Origin: Bordetella sp. H567
Lineage (GTDB): Bacteria > Pseudomonadota > Gammaproteobacteria > Burkholderiales > Burkholderiaceae_B
Assembly (NCBI RefSeq): GCF_001704295.1
Contig: NZ_CP012334.1
Coordinates: 756,084 to 820,083 of the forward strand
Reading direction: 5' to 3'
DNA length: 64,000 bases
Shown here: piece by piece, positions 8,593 to 17,188 of the stretch
Layout: every line of letters begins with the position of its first letter
How positions within the stretch are numbered: the stretch's first letter is position 1
The notes under the pieces: generated by a model
Told to the model about the DNA's origin: nothing
Databases searched by the model: none
The model's input: only the letters and a program-made list of their open reading frames with translations
Made by a program: the position numbers and the translations under genes

Positions 8593-9924
8593 TCATTTTC
8601 CTTGCAGGGTGGCGGTCTGCATCGTCCTGCGCGGCGTGGCATGGGCCAGCGGCAACGCCAGCAGGACCAGCAGTGAGATCAGCGACATGGCGGCCACGGA
8701 CAGCAGGCCGCCCTGGAAGCTGCCGGTTTCCTGGCGGATCGCGCCGATCAGCCAGGGCGCGAACAGCCCCGACAGCGCGCCCAGGCAGTTGATGTAGGCG
8801 ATGCCGCCGGCGGCGGTGCGCGCATCCAGGAAGGCGCTGGGCAGCGACCAGAACACCGGCAAGGCACCGAACACGCCCAGCGACGCGACGGCGAAGGAGG
8901 CAAGCCGGGCGACAGGCTCATCGAAGACGGCCGACGCCACGAAGCCCGCGGTGGCCAGCAGCAGCGCGGCGGCGGCGTGCCACTTGCGCTCGGCATGGCG
9001 GTCGGAATGCCGGCCGAACAGCACCATGCCGATGGCGCCCGTCAGGTAGGGAATGGCGGTGACGAAGCCGGTCTGCGTGTTGGACAGGCCGAAACCCTTG
9101 ACGATCTGCGGCAGCCAGAACGACATCGTCTGGTGCAAGGCCGTGGTTCCGAAGTAGATGACCACCAGCGCCAGCACCCGCGGGTCGATGAAGGCGCGCA
9201 GCATATTGCCGCGCGGCGCCACGCCGGCCTGGTCGCGGCGTAGCGCCTCCTCGCGCATCTGGCTGGCGATCCAGGCGCGTTCCGCGTCCGTCAGCCAGCG
9301 GGCCTCATCGGGACGGTCGGTGAGCCACACCAGCAGGACGATGCCCAGCACCACGGCGGGCAAGGCTTCCAGGATGAATAGCCACTGCCAGCCTTGCAGC
9401 CCCAGCGCATCCAGCCGCAGCAGCAGCCCGGACAAGGGGGCGCCGATCAGGCTGGACAGCGGGATCGCCACCATGAAGTAGCCGATCATGCGGGCGCGGT
9501 ATTGCGGTGGAAACCAGAGCGTCAGGAAATAGATGATGCCGGGGAAGAAGCCGGCTTCCGCGGCGCCCAGGATGCTGCGCATGACGTAGAAGCCGGTGGC
9601 ACCCGTGATGAAGGCCGTGCCCGCCGACACGATGCCCCAGGTAATCATGATGCGCGCCAGCCAGCGCCGCGCGCCGAAGCGCGAGAGCGCCAGGTTCGAG
9701 GGGACTTCGAAAATGCAGTAGGTGGCGAAGAAAATGCCGGCGCCGAAGCCGAACTGCGCCGGCGTGATGCCCAGGGCGCTGTTCATCGACAGCGCGGCGA
9801 AGCCCACGTTGACCTTGTCCAGGTAGGACACGAAGTAGCAGACGATCAGTAGCGGAACGAAGCGCCGTGTGATTTTATCGATCGCGCCTTGTTCGGGGGT
9901 GGGGGTGGATAACGAGGCTTGCAT
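8593..9924 (-). CDS. MFS transporter, anion:cation symporter family
   Basis: A 443-residue, 12-helix major facilitator. VPLLIVCYFVSYLDKVNVGFAAL near the N-terminus, FGAGIFFATYCIFEVPSNLALSRFGARRWLARIMITWGIVS with the loop 2-3 signature, and the central charged loop DRPDEARWLTDAERAWI are characteristic of the ACS family (phthalate, tartrate, glucarate and 4-hydroxyphenylacetate importers). The ATG at 9924 has GGAGGAG immediately upstream. It sits between two amidohydrolases and before the lyase, so it is the likely uptake system for the substrate of that pathway. Confidence 0.88.
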   Translation of the reverse strand: MQASLSTPTPEQGAIDKITRRFVPLLIVCYFVSYLDKVNVGFAALSMNSALGITPAQFGFGAGIFFATYCIFEVPSNLALSRFGARRWLARIMITWGIVSAGTAFITGATGFYVMRSILGAAEAGFFPGIIYFLTLWFPPQYRARMIGYFMVAIPLSSLIGAPLSGLLLRLDALGLQGWQWLFILEALPAVVLGIVLLVWLTDRPDEARWLTDAERAWIASQMREEALRRDQAGVAPRGNMLRAFIDPRVLALVVIYFGTTALHQTMSFWLPQIVKGFGLSNTQTGFVTAIPYLTGAIGMVLFGRHSDRHAERKWHAAAALLLATAGFVASAVFDEPVARLASFAVASLGVFGALPVFWSLPSAFLDARTAAGGIAYINCLGALSGLFAPWLIGAIRQETGSFQGGLLSVAAMSLISLLVLLALPLAHATPRRTMQTATLQGK

Positions 9925-9978
9925 GGGTCTCCTCCGCTGCCTTGCGGCGATGGCGGCGCTTTGCTGCGCCGTCCGTTG

Positions 9979-10839
9979 TCATGGGTGGGCGGCAAGGGGC
10001 CGGCGAGCCCGCGCGAAGCCGAATACGCGGGCCGGTGTATCGCGCAGCACCACGTCGCGCAAGCGGCGTTGCGGTAGCCATGCGGACAGCCAGTCCAGGC
10101 AGTCGGCGTAGCGTATGCCGCCGCCATGCGCTTCATGGCCGACCCACGGAAAATCGCTGCCCCACATCAGCCGCTGCGGCCCGCCCGCGTCCAGCAGCGC
10201 GTCGACGTAGCGGCGCGGCTCCGCGCCCCCCAGGCGATAGGGCGCCGAGAGCTTCACCCACGCCTGGCCGGCCCGCACGGCCTTGAGCACCTGCACGAAT
10301 CCCGGCCCGGATACGCCCTGTTCGGGATCCGGGCAGCCGAAATGATCCAGCACCACGTCCACCCCATGGTCGACCAGGCGCGGCAGCACGCGGGCGGTGG
10401 GCGCGTCCTCCAGGAACAACTCCACATGCAGTCCCAGCGCGCGGACGTGGCGCAGCAGCCCGGCATAGGCCGGCGTATCGATGTCGGGCAGGGTAGCGCG
10501 GCGCACCCAATTCAGCCGGATCCCGGCCACGCCCATGTCGCGCATGCCGGCCAGCGTTTCGACGTCGATGGCCGGATCGACGATGGCCGTGCCGGCAAGC
10601 CGTCCCGGATAGCGGCTCAGCGCATCCAGCAGCAAGGTGTTGTCGGTGCCCAGGAAGCTGGGAGCCGTCAGGACGCCGTGCGACAAGCCGTGCGCGTTCA
10701 GCAGACCGATGAATTCGTCGACGTCGACATCGCGATGCGGCGCCGAGTGGCGCTCCGGAACCAGCCGCGCCGCCTGCCGCATCACATGTGCGTGGGCATC
10801 GACGCCGGTCACCGCCATCACGTCTGCTGTCGCTTCCAT
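9979..10839 (-). CDS. Amidohydrolase-family (TIM-barrel) hydrolase, first copy
   Basis: About 286 residues. VTGVDAHAHVMRQ is the N-terminal HxH, LHVELFLED and VDVVLDHFGCPDP carry the second histidine set, and QRLMWGSDFPWVGHE the terminal Asp. It is the same amidohydrolase_2 type as the gene at 7578. The first gene of the leftward operon, it lies 54 bases before the MFS transporter and is divergent from a LysR regulator. Two starts are possible (ATG 10839 or ATG 10872). I prefer 10839 because 10872 would place the coding sequence across the 12-bp palindrome at 10871. Neither has a strong ribosome site. Confidence 0.8.
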   Translation of the reverse strand: MEATADVMAVTGVDAHAHVMRQAARLVPERHSAPHRDVDVDEFIGLLNAHGLSHGVLTAPSFLGTDNTLLLDALSRYPGRLAGTAIVDPAIDVETLAGMRDMGVAGIRLNWVRRATLPDIDTPAYAGLLRHVRALGLHVELFLEDAPTARVLPRLVDHGVDVVLDHFGCPDPEQGVSGPGFVQVLKAVRAGQAWVKLSAPYRLGGAEPRRYVDALLDAGGPQRLMWGSDFPWVGHEAHGGGIRYADCLDWLSAWLPQRRLRDVVLRDTPARVFGFARARRPLAAHP

Positions 10840-10870
10840 GTTTTGGATTATGTGATAGGGTTTCCGATTC

Positions 10871-10882
10871 ATCCAATTGGAT
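10871..10882. promoter_or_regulatory. 12-bp palindrome between LysR gene and hydrolase operon
   Basis: ATCCAATTGGAT is a perfect 12-bp palindrome in the 72-base space between the divergent LysR gene (10912) and the hydrolase operon (10839). The surrounding bases are AT-rich relative to the window. Its position fits an operator for the adjacent regulator, though it is shorter than a typical LysR T-N11-A box; function is inferred from placement. Confidence 0.45.
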
Positions 10883-10911
10883 ATCTGGCCCTTCTTTGAT
10901 AAGGAATTCCA

Positions 10912-11820
10912 ATGAGGAAGTTTTCGCTCGCGCAGTTGGAGGCCTTCCTCTGGATCTGCCGGCTGGGCACCTTCCACGCGGCGGCGGAAAGGCTGAATTT
11001 GACGCAGCCGACGGTGTCGCTGCGGATACGCGAACTGGAATCGGCGCTGGGCGCGCGGCTGTTCGAGCGGCGCGGCAATGGCATGCGCCTGTCGGCCGAA
11101 GGCACCATCCTGCTGCGCTACGCGGAGCGCGGGCTGGACCTGTTCGACGAAATGGAGGACCGCCTGCGCACCGGCGACGTGCTGCAGGGCTCGCTGCGCC
11201 TGGGCGTCTCGGATACCTTCGCGATGACCTGCCTGCCTGAGCTGGTCGGCACGCTGGAAACCGGATATCCCCGCCTACGTATCGAGCTGACGGTGACCAA
11301 CAGCACCGTGCTGTCGGACCTGTTGATGCGCAAGAAGCTGGACCTGGCTTTCCTGACCGAGCCGCGCCAGCATCGCAGCATCGTGGTCGAGCCGCTGGGC
11401 AGCACCGACGTGGCGTGGGTGTCCAGCGCCAGTAAACCCATCGGTCCGGACGTGCTGCGGCCGCGCGACGTGCTTGGCGTTCCCATCCTGAGCGTGACGC
11501 CGCCCTCGCCGCTGAACGATCTGCTTATCGATTGGTGTACGTCGGATGGTTCGCCGCCACCTTCCTTCAGCACCTGCAACAACATCGCGGTCATTGCCAG
11601 GCTGGTGGTGGCGGGCGTGGCTGCCAGCGTGCTGCCCGTGTGCGTGGTGCAGCGCGAACTGGACTCGGGGCAGCTGAGGCGCTACCGGCAGGATCCGCCC
11701 TTGGCGCCGCGGGTCATGTGCGCGGCCTATCCCATGACGTCGCGCGGTTCGGGCATGGATGCGGTGCTGGGCATCGCGCGCGCGGCGTTTACCCACACGG
11801 GCCTGTTCGATCCCGTGTGA
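10912..11820 (+). CDS. LysR-family transcriptional regulator of the hydrolase/lyase operon
   Basis: 302 residues, a standard LysR length. The N-terminal helix-turn-helix is FSLAQLEAFLWICRLGTFHAAAERLNLTQPTVSLRIRELESALGARLFERRG (about 4-54). The rest is a periplasmic-binding-protein-like effector domain (LRLGVSDTFAMTCLPELVGTLE onward). The ATG follows AAGGA with correct spacing. It is divergent from the amidohydrolase-MFS-amidohydrolase-lyase operon with 72 bases between, the classic arrangement for a LysR activator responding to the pathway substrate. Confidence 0.9.
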   Translation: MRKFSLAQLEAFLWICRLGTFHAAAERLNLTQPTVSLRIRELESALGARLFERRGNGMRLSAEGTILLRYAERGLDLFDEMEDRLRTGDVLQGSLRLGVSDTFAMTCLPELVGTLETGYPRLRIELTVTNSTVLSDLLMRKKLDLAFLTEPRQHRSIVVEPLGSTDVAWVSSASKPIGPDVLRPRDVLGVPILSVTPPSPLNDLLIDWCTSDGSPPPSFSTCNNIAVIARLVVAGVAASVLPVCVVQRELDSGQLRRYRQDPPLAPRVMCAAYPMTSRGSGMDAVLGIARAAFTHTGLFDPV

Positions 11821-11902
11821 GGGCGCGCAGTCTGTCCGCGGGGCCGGCGTTCGCCATCCGGCTGCCCCACGGCGCCTGCTGGAGGATGATGTGGGCGGCC
11901 GT

Positions 11903-13369
11903 TCAGGAGCGGTCGCATTCGCGGGACATGCCCCGCGCGGGAACGGAGAGGATGGCCTCCACGGTCAGCCCCACGGCCAGCAGCTGGCGGTCGCCATGCG
12001 GCGGGCCGTCGATTTCGATGCCCACGGCATGGCCCTGCGCGGTATATCCCGCCGGCATGGCCAGGCCGGGCAGCCCGGCATTGCTGGCGGGCAGCGTATT
12101 GCGCAAGTAGGCATAGTTGGCCGAGACGGGCTGGTCGTTCAGCGCGACAATGCCATGGGTGGCCGCGAGCGGCCCCGCGACGGTGATGGTGGTCGGCAGG
12201 ACGATGCCGTCCAGCTTGTGCCGGCAGAACTGCTCCAGGAACATGCGCCGCAGTGCCGGGCGGTGTACGCGGATCGCGGTTTCGTAGCGTTCGGGGCAGA
12301 CGCGGTGCGGCGATCGTGGCGCGATGAAGTTCTCGATGAGTGCGCGGACATCGCCGCTTGCGGCATCGCGCGCCAGTTCCGCCATCGACACGCCGGTTCC
12401 ATGGCTGCGCAGATAGCGTTCCATGGCGGGCCAGAACTCCGCGAAGCCGATGGCCGCGCCCGTGGTTTCACTGAGTTCCGCCAGCCCGGGCATGTGCAGG
12501 TCGATCACGCACACGCCGCTGTCGCGCAGGCGTTGCAGCGCCGCCTGCGTCAGCCGCTGCACTTGGGCGTCCAGTCCTTCCAGGAAGAAATCGGGCACCA
12601 CGCCCAGCCGTATGCGTTCCGGCCTGGCCGCCACCACCGGCCGCTGCGAACCCGTAATGACCTGGTCCAGCAAGGCGACGTCCGCCACGGTGCGCGCCAT
12701 GGGGCCCGGTGTGTCCCGCGTGGGACTGACCGGCGCCACGCCGTCGCCGGGATATCGGCCCACGGTGGGACGCAGCCCGACGATGCCGTTCAATGCGGCA
12801 GGAATGCGGATCGATCCCGCGGTATCCGTGCCGATCGCGGCGTAGGCCATCCCGAGCGCCACGGCCACCGCGCTGCCGCCGCTGGAACCACCGGCCAGCC
12901 GCGATGGATCGCGGGCGTTGCGCACATCGCCGAAGCAGGCGTTGTGCGAGGTCACGCCCAAGGACAATTCATGCATGTTGGTCTTGCCGACAAACAGCGC
13001 GCCGGCCTCGCGCAAGCGGTGGACCAGCGTGGCGTCCCGCGCCGGCCGGAACCCCTGCAATCCTGGCGTCCCGGCGGTATTGGCGAAGCCCGCCACATGC
13101 ACGTTATCTTTCACTGCGATGGGCAGCCCCTGCAGGGATACGGGCGCCAGCGCGTCGCCCTGCATCGCGCCATGGGACCGTTCCAGTTCGGCGTCGTATG
13201 CCGTTGCAATGAAGGCGCCGAAGTCCCGGTATTGCGCATGGCGGCGTTGCGTCGCATCGACCAGGTCGCGCGGCTGTATGGCGCGCCGGCGCAGGGCCGC
13301 GATCGCCTGGGTGAGCGTGAAATCGGCAACATTCGCGGGCAGCGCCGCGGCGCGAAACGGCAGTAGCAC
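11903..13369 (-). CDS. Amidase-signature family hydrolase (last gene of the NRPS operon)
   Basis: 488 residues with the full amidase signature: GLPIAVKDNVHVAGFANTAGTP supplies the catalytic Lys, GGSSGGSAVAVALGMAYAAIGTDTAGSIRIPAA contains both the cis-Ser and the nucleophilic Ser (DTAGSIRIPA). The closest functional groups are indole-acetamide/mandelamide-type amidases. The start is GTG at 13369, with AAGGAAAG eight bases upstream; it begins 12 bases after the exporter gene stops. The position at the end of an oxygenase-NRPS-exporter operon suggests it trims or detoxifies an amide made by that pathway, but a primary-amide scavenging role is equally possible. Confidence 0.88.
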   Translation of the reverse strand: MLLPFRAAALPANVADFTLTQAIAALRRRAIQPRDLVDATQRRHAQYRDFGAFIATAYDAELERSHGAMQGDALAPVSLQGLPIAVKDNVHVAGFANTAGTPGLQGFRPARDATLVHRLREAGALFVGKTNMHELSLGVTSHNACFGDVRNARDPSRLAGGSSGGSAVAVALGMAYAAIGTDTAGSIRIPAALNGIVGLRPTVGRYPGDGVAPVSPTRDTPGPMARTVADVALLDQVITGSQRPVVAARPERIRLGVVPDFFLEGLDAQVQRLTQAALQRLRDSGVCVIDLHMPGLAELSETTGAAIGFAEFWPAMERYLRSHGTGVSMAELARDAASGDVRALIENFIAPRSPHRVCPERYETAIRVHRPALRRMFLEQFCRHKLDGIVLPTTITVAGPLAATHGIVALNDQPVSANYAYLRNTLPASNAGLPGLAMPAGYTAQGHAVGIEIDGPPHGDRQLLAVGLTVEAILSVPARGMSRECDRS

Positions 13370-13381
13370 GGGGTCTTTCCT

Positions 13382-14581
13382 TCAAGCAAGGCGCTTGCGA
13401 AGCGCGAGATAAAGCGCGAAGTTGGCCACGCCGAACCCCAGCATGGCGCAGCCGAACGCGGCTGGCCGATGCCCCGTCAGCGGGCCGATCATTTGCGCGG
13501 CCAGTGCCGCGCACGAAAGCTGCAGGAAGCCGGCCAGACCCGACGCGCTGGCGGCGTGGCCCGGCACGGCGCCGATCGCGGCCGCGGTGCCCAGCGGCAA
13601 CAGGAAACCGTTGGCGAAGGTCAGCGTGGATACACCGGCCAGCAGAAGCAGCGTGGACGCCGGCAACAGCGCCAGGCCGGCGCCCAGGGCCACGCCGGCG
13701 CCCAGGAACAGGCTGCAGCCCTGGCGGTACAGCGCCGCGCTGCCGATGCGCGGCGCCAGCGCGCGGGCGACGATATTGCCCGCCACATACGCGAGCGACA
13801 GGCTGATATAGGCATAGCCCAGCCCGCTTGCCGGCACGCCCTGCGCCAGCAACAGAAAGGCCGATTCCGACAGGTAGGCGAAATAGGCCGCTTGCGATAC
13901 CGCGATGATGGCAGCGTTGAGGCGGAAGTCCGGCGTCCGCAGCACCGTGCGGTAGGCAGCCAGCGCGCCGCGCGCCCATGCTGGCGAGGGCGCCGGCCTG
14001 GGCAGGCTTTCGGGCAAGGTCGCATAGACCAGCAGCCCCAGCGCGGCCCCGAACGCGGCGGTGAAGAGAAAGCATGCCTGCCAGCCCAGCGCGGCGTAGA
14101 GCAGCTGTCCCAGCACCGGGGCAAGCGCGGGCGACATGCCGACCACGATCGATACGCCCAGGAAGAAGTTGCGCAAGCTGTCGCCCTGATGGAAATCGGC
14201 CGCGATGGCGCGGCCGACCACGATGGCGCCGCAGGCGCCGGCGGCCTGCAGCGCGCGCCAGAACAGCACCGCGTCGTAGTGCTCGGTATAGGGAATGGCC
14301 AGGGACCCAAGGGCGTACGCGGCCAGCGACGCCAGCAGGGGAATACGCCGCCCGATCGCGTCCGACAGCGGTCCATGGATCAATTGGCCCACGGCCATGG
14401 CATACAGGAACACGCTGAACAAGGCCTGGATGTCGGTGGCCCCGCGGGCGTAGACCGCCGACAGGGCAGGCACGGCGGGCAGGAAGATGTCCGTGGCGAC
14501 GAAGCCGCACACGGACGTCAGGGCGACCAGCAGAGACAGATGGCGCGGCGCGGCCGCCGATGCGCCGCTAGGCCATGGCAT
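13382..14581 (-). CDS. MFS efflux transporter, Bcr/CflA type
   Basis: 399 residues with 12 predicted helices. VCGFVATDIFLPAVPAL in helix 1, FSVFLYAMAVGQLIHGPLSDAIGRRIPLL (motif A) and ACGAIVVGRAIAADF in helix 4 are typical of Bcr/CflA drug exporters. The gene overlaps the 3' end of the NRPS gene by 14 bases and ends 12 bases before the amidase, so it is translated with them. In this context it most likely exports the NRPS product. Confidence 0.87.
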   Translation of the reverse strand: MPWPSGASAAAPRHLSLLVALTSVCGFVATDIFLPAVPALSAVYARGATDIQALFSVFLYAMAVGQLIHGPLSDAIGRRIPLLASLAAYALGSLAIPYTEHYDAVLFWRALQAAGACGAIVVGRAIAADFHQGDSLRNFFLGVSIVVGMSPALAPVLGQLLYAALGWQACFLFTAAFGAALGLLVYATLPESLPRPAPSPAWARGALAAYRTVLRTPDFRLNAAIIAVSQAAYFAYLSESAFLLLAQGVPASGLGYAYISLSLAYVAGNIVARALAPRIGSAALYRQGCSLFLGAGVALGAGLALLPASTLLLLAGVSTLTFANGFLLPLGTAAAIGAVPGHAASASGLAGFLQLSCAALAAQMIGPLTGHRPAAFGCAMLGFGVANFALYLALRKRLA

Positions 14582-17174
14582 GGGCCGTCCTCTGCGTCGA
14601 ACGCTGGATCGCGGCTTCGATCAGGACGGCGACGGACGCGGCAACCGGTTGCCGATATACCGTGTAGTGGTCGGCGGGCACGTCCTGCACGTGCAGCCAC
14701 TTCAACAGGGCCGGCCATCCTTGCAGGCTGTCGCGGGTGTTGCCGGTGCAACGTATGAACAGCGACTGGCCTTCGAAGGCGTCGCGCGGCGTGTGCGTTT
14801 CTGCCGCCTGGTTGTTGGCGATCCACATGGCCAGGCCCTGTTCGACGTCGCGCAGCGTGGCGTCCGCGGGCAGGTGCCCGCCACGGATGCCCATATCCCG
14901 CAGCAGCACATTGCGCTGGCCGACCGGCATGGCGGCCAGCGCGTTGCGGGTCGGCGCCTGCGCGCCGCCGTTGACCAGCTTGCGCGCATAACTGGCGATG
15001 AAGTCCAGGGTATCCGCGCCGGTGGGCCGGCTGATGTAGGTATCCAGCAGCACCAGCAAGGCCGGCACCTTGCCTTGCGACTGCAGGTGGACGGCCATCT
15101 CGTAGGCGACATTGCCGCCGAAGCTGTAGCCGCACAGCACCAGCGGGCCGTCCGGCTGCCGTGCCAGCACGTGTTCGGCATAGCGTCGCGCCATGCGCCG
15201 CAGGTCGGTTTCATAGGCGCCGCCGTCGTCCAGCGGCTCGCACGCGATGCCGTAGGATTCCATGGCCTGCGCGGATTCCGCGATGTCCCGGTAGCACCAG
15301 ATGCCGCCGCCGGCCGGATGCACGAACCACACCGGTTGCGCGCCTGCCGGTCCACCCAGCCTGGCGGCCGCCATCGGCAGCGGGCGCGTGCCGGCGTCGT
15401 GGACGGCGGCTTCCACCATCCGGATCAAGGCGCCCAGCGTGGGCTGTGCGAACAAGGCGCTGGCCGACAGCTGCAGATCGAAGTCCCGGTTCACCGTGGC
15501 GATCAACTGCATGGCAAGCAGGGAGTGGCCACCGGCACGGAAGAAATGGCTGTCGTCGCCGCTGCCATGCGGCAGCAATCCGGACCAGGCGGCCCGCACA
15601 CGCGCCGCCACGTCGTGCGCGGCCGCGTCTCGCGTACCGGATACGGCATCGGCCGTGGCTGCCCCAGGCGCTTGCGTGGCGTCCGGCGGGGCCGCGGGCA
15701 CCGCGCGCGCGGTGCTGAGCGCCCGTACGGCGGCGCGGTCCCGCTTGCCGTTGGGCAATACCGGAAACCGTGCCAGCCGGGTATAGACCAGCGGTTGCAT
15801 GAAGCCGGGCAGCGCCGACGCCATGGCCTGCCGCGCGGCGGCCTCGTCCCAGTCGGCCGCATCGATATCCAGGAACACTTCGATCTGCTGCGCATCGTTG
15901 ACGATGGCGACGGCGCCGCGCAGCGCCGGTGTCGATCGCGCGAGCGCATGTTCGATCTCTTCCAGTTCGATCCGCAGTCCGCGCAGCTTGACCTGGTTGT
16001 CGGTGCGTCCCAGGAAGACATAATCGCCCTGGGCGTCGCGCCGGACGCGGTCGCCCGAGCGGTAGGTGCGGCCGCCGGTATCCGATGCGCCGAAGCGCGC
16101 CGCGGTCAATCCCGGCTGGCCGTGGTAGCCGCTGGCCACGCCGGGCCCGTCGATGATCAATTCGCCCGCACCATCCGTCCCGTCGGCCGCATCGATGTGA
16201 AAGGTCGTGCCCGGCAGCGGACGGCCCAGCGGGACCGGGTCGCGCGTATCGGTGTCGCCGGGCGTGCAGATATGGAAGGCGCATTGCACGGTGGCTTCGG
16301 TCGGCCCGTAGAGATTGACGACCGGGATGGGCAGATGGGCCTGGATGCGGCGCACCAGCGGCCGCGGCAAGGGTTCGCCGCCGCTGAACAGCAGGCGCAG
16401 GCTGGCCAGGTCGCGCAGCGCCGCGGGTTCGGCCAGCGCGTGCAGCATGGCGGGCACGGCTTGCAGCAGGGTGGCGCCGTGCTGGCGTGCCGCATGCGCG
16501 ATGGCCTGCGGCGTGTTGTCGGCGATGACCATGGTGGCGCCGACCATCAGCGGCGCCAAATACTCCCAGACCGACGCGTCGAAGGCCGTGGGGGTTTTGT
16601 GGAGGAACACGTCTTCGGCGCTGCACGCGAATTCGCGGATGAACCAGTTCATGTGGTAGGCCAGGGCGTCGCGGGAAACCACGACGCCCTTGGGCCGGCC
16701 GGTGGAGCCGGACGTATAGAGCAGGTAGGCGGGGTGCCCGCCATCGGCCGCTGTGCCGGCCAGGATGCTTGGTTCGTCCCCGGCCGCGGACGGCGCCGCA
16801 AGGACCTCGATGGCCAGCGTCTCCGGCGCGCCGAAGCCGCGATGCTCGCTGTCGCCGATGACGTAGCGGGCTTGGCTGTCCGCGATGTACAAGGCCAGCC
16901 GGTCTTCCGGGTAGGAAGGATCCAGCGGCAAGTACGCCGCGCCGCATTTCAGGATACCCAGCATCGCCACCACCCATTCGATGGAGCGGTCCAGCGCGAT
17001 GCCCACCATGGTGCCCGGGCCGGCGCCCAGTGCGTGCAGGCGGGCCGCCACCCGGTCGGAGGCGATTCGTAGTTCCGCGTAGGAGCAGGCCTGGTGGCCT
17101 TGCCGGATGGCGGGATGGGCCGGCAAGGCGCGCGAGGCAAGATCGAAGTGATCGAGAGGGAAGGACATGCGCAT
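14568..17174 (-). CDS. Single-module NRPS, A-T-TE, predicted glutamine-activating
   Basis: 868 residues and no condensation domain. Adenylation domain: LLYTSGSTGRPKG (151-163), FDASVWEY (198-205), NLYGPTEAT (287-295), YRSGD (371-375), lysine K477. Carrier domain: FFRAGGHSLL with the phosphopantetheine Ser551. Thioesterase: GYSFGG with Ser684, Asp711 and His836. Reading the specificity pocket against GrsA gives D199 A200 W203 Q238 F263 G265 L288 V296 Q297 K477 (DAWQFGLVQK). That is close to the DAWQFGLI[D/N]K code I recall for glutamine-loading modules such as lichenysin module 1 and indigoidine synthetase. It starts 14 bases after the oxygenase gene, with AGGGGG before the ATG. One amino acid, released or cyclised by the TE, is the expected output. 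Confidence 0.9.
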   Translation of the reverse strand: MRMSFPLDHFDLASRALPAHPAIRQGHQACSYAELRIASDRVAARLHALGAGPGTMVGIALDRSIEWVVAMLGILKCGAAYLPLDPSYPEDRLALYIADSQARYVIGDSEHRGFGAPETLAIEVLAAPSAAGDEPSILAGTAADGGHPAYLLYTSGSTGRPKGVVVSRDALAYHMNWFIREFACSAEDVFLHKTPTAFDASVWEYLAPLMVGATMVIADNTPQAIAHAARQHGATLLQAVPAMLHALAEPAALRDLASLRLLFSGGEPLPRPLVRRIQAHLPIPVVNLYGPTEATVQCAFHICTPGDTDTRDPVPLGRPLPGTTFHIDAADGTDGAGELIIDGPGVASGYHGQPGLTAARFGASDTGGRTYRSGDRVRRDAQGDYVFLGRTDNQVKLRGLRIELEEIEHALARSTPALRGAVAIVNDAQQIEVFLDIDAADWDEAAARQAMASALPGFMQPLVYTRLARFPVLPNGKRDRAAVRALSTARAVPAAPPDATQAPGAATADAVSGTRDAAAHDVAARVRAAWSGLLPHGSGDDSHFFRAGGHSLLAMQLIATVNRDFDLQLSASALFAQPTLGALIRMVEAAVHDAGTRPLPMAAARLGGPAGAQPVWFVHPAGGGIWCYRDIAESAQAMESYGIACEPLDDGGAYETDLRRMARRYAEHVLARQPDGPLVLCGYSFGGNVAYEMAVHLQSQGKVPALLVLLDTYISRPTGADTLDFIASYARKLVNGGAQAPTRNALAAMPVGQRNVLLRDMGIRGGHLPADATLRDVEQGLAMWIANNQAAETHTPRDAFEGQSLFIRCTGNTRDSLQGWPALLKWLHVQDVPADHYTVYRQPVAASVAVLIEAAIQRSTQRTAHAMA

Positions 17175-17188
17175 GGCGACCGCCCCCT

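Noticed and set aside
11759-13366. 535-codon frame opposite the amidase
   Set aside because: Antisense shadow of the amidase; no domain, low-complexity composition.
14487-17072. 861-codon frame opposite the NRPS gene
   Set aside because: High-GC codon-position shadow: composition is Arg/Gly/His/Gln-rich without any domain, and it lies entirely antisense to a well-supported gene.
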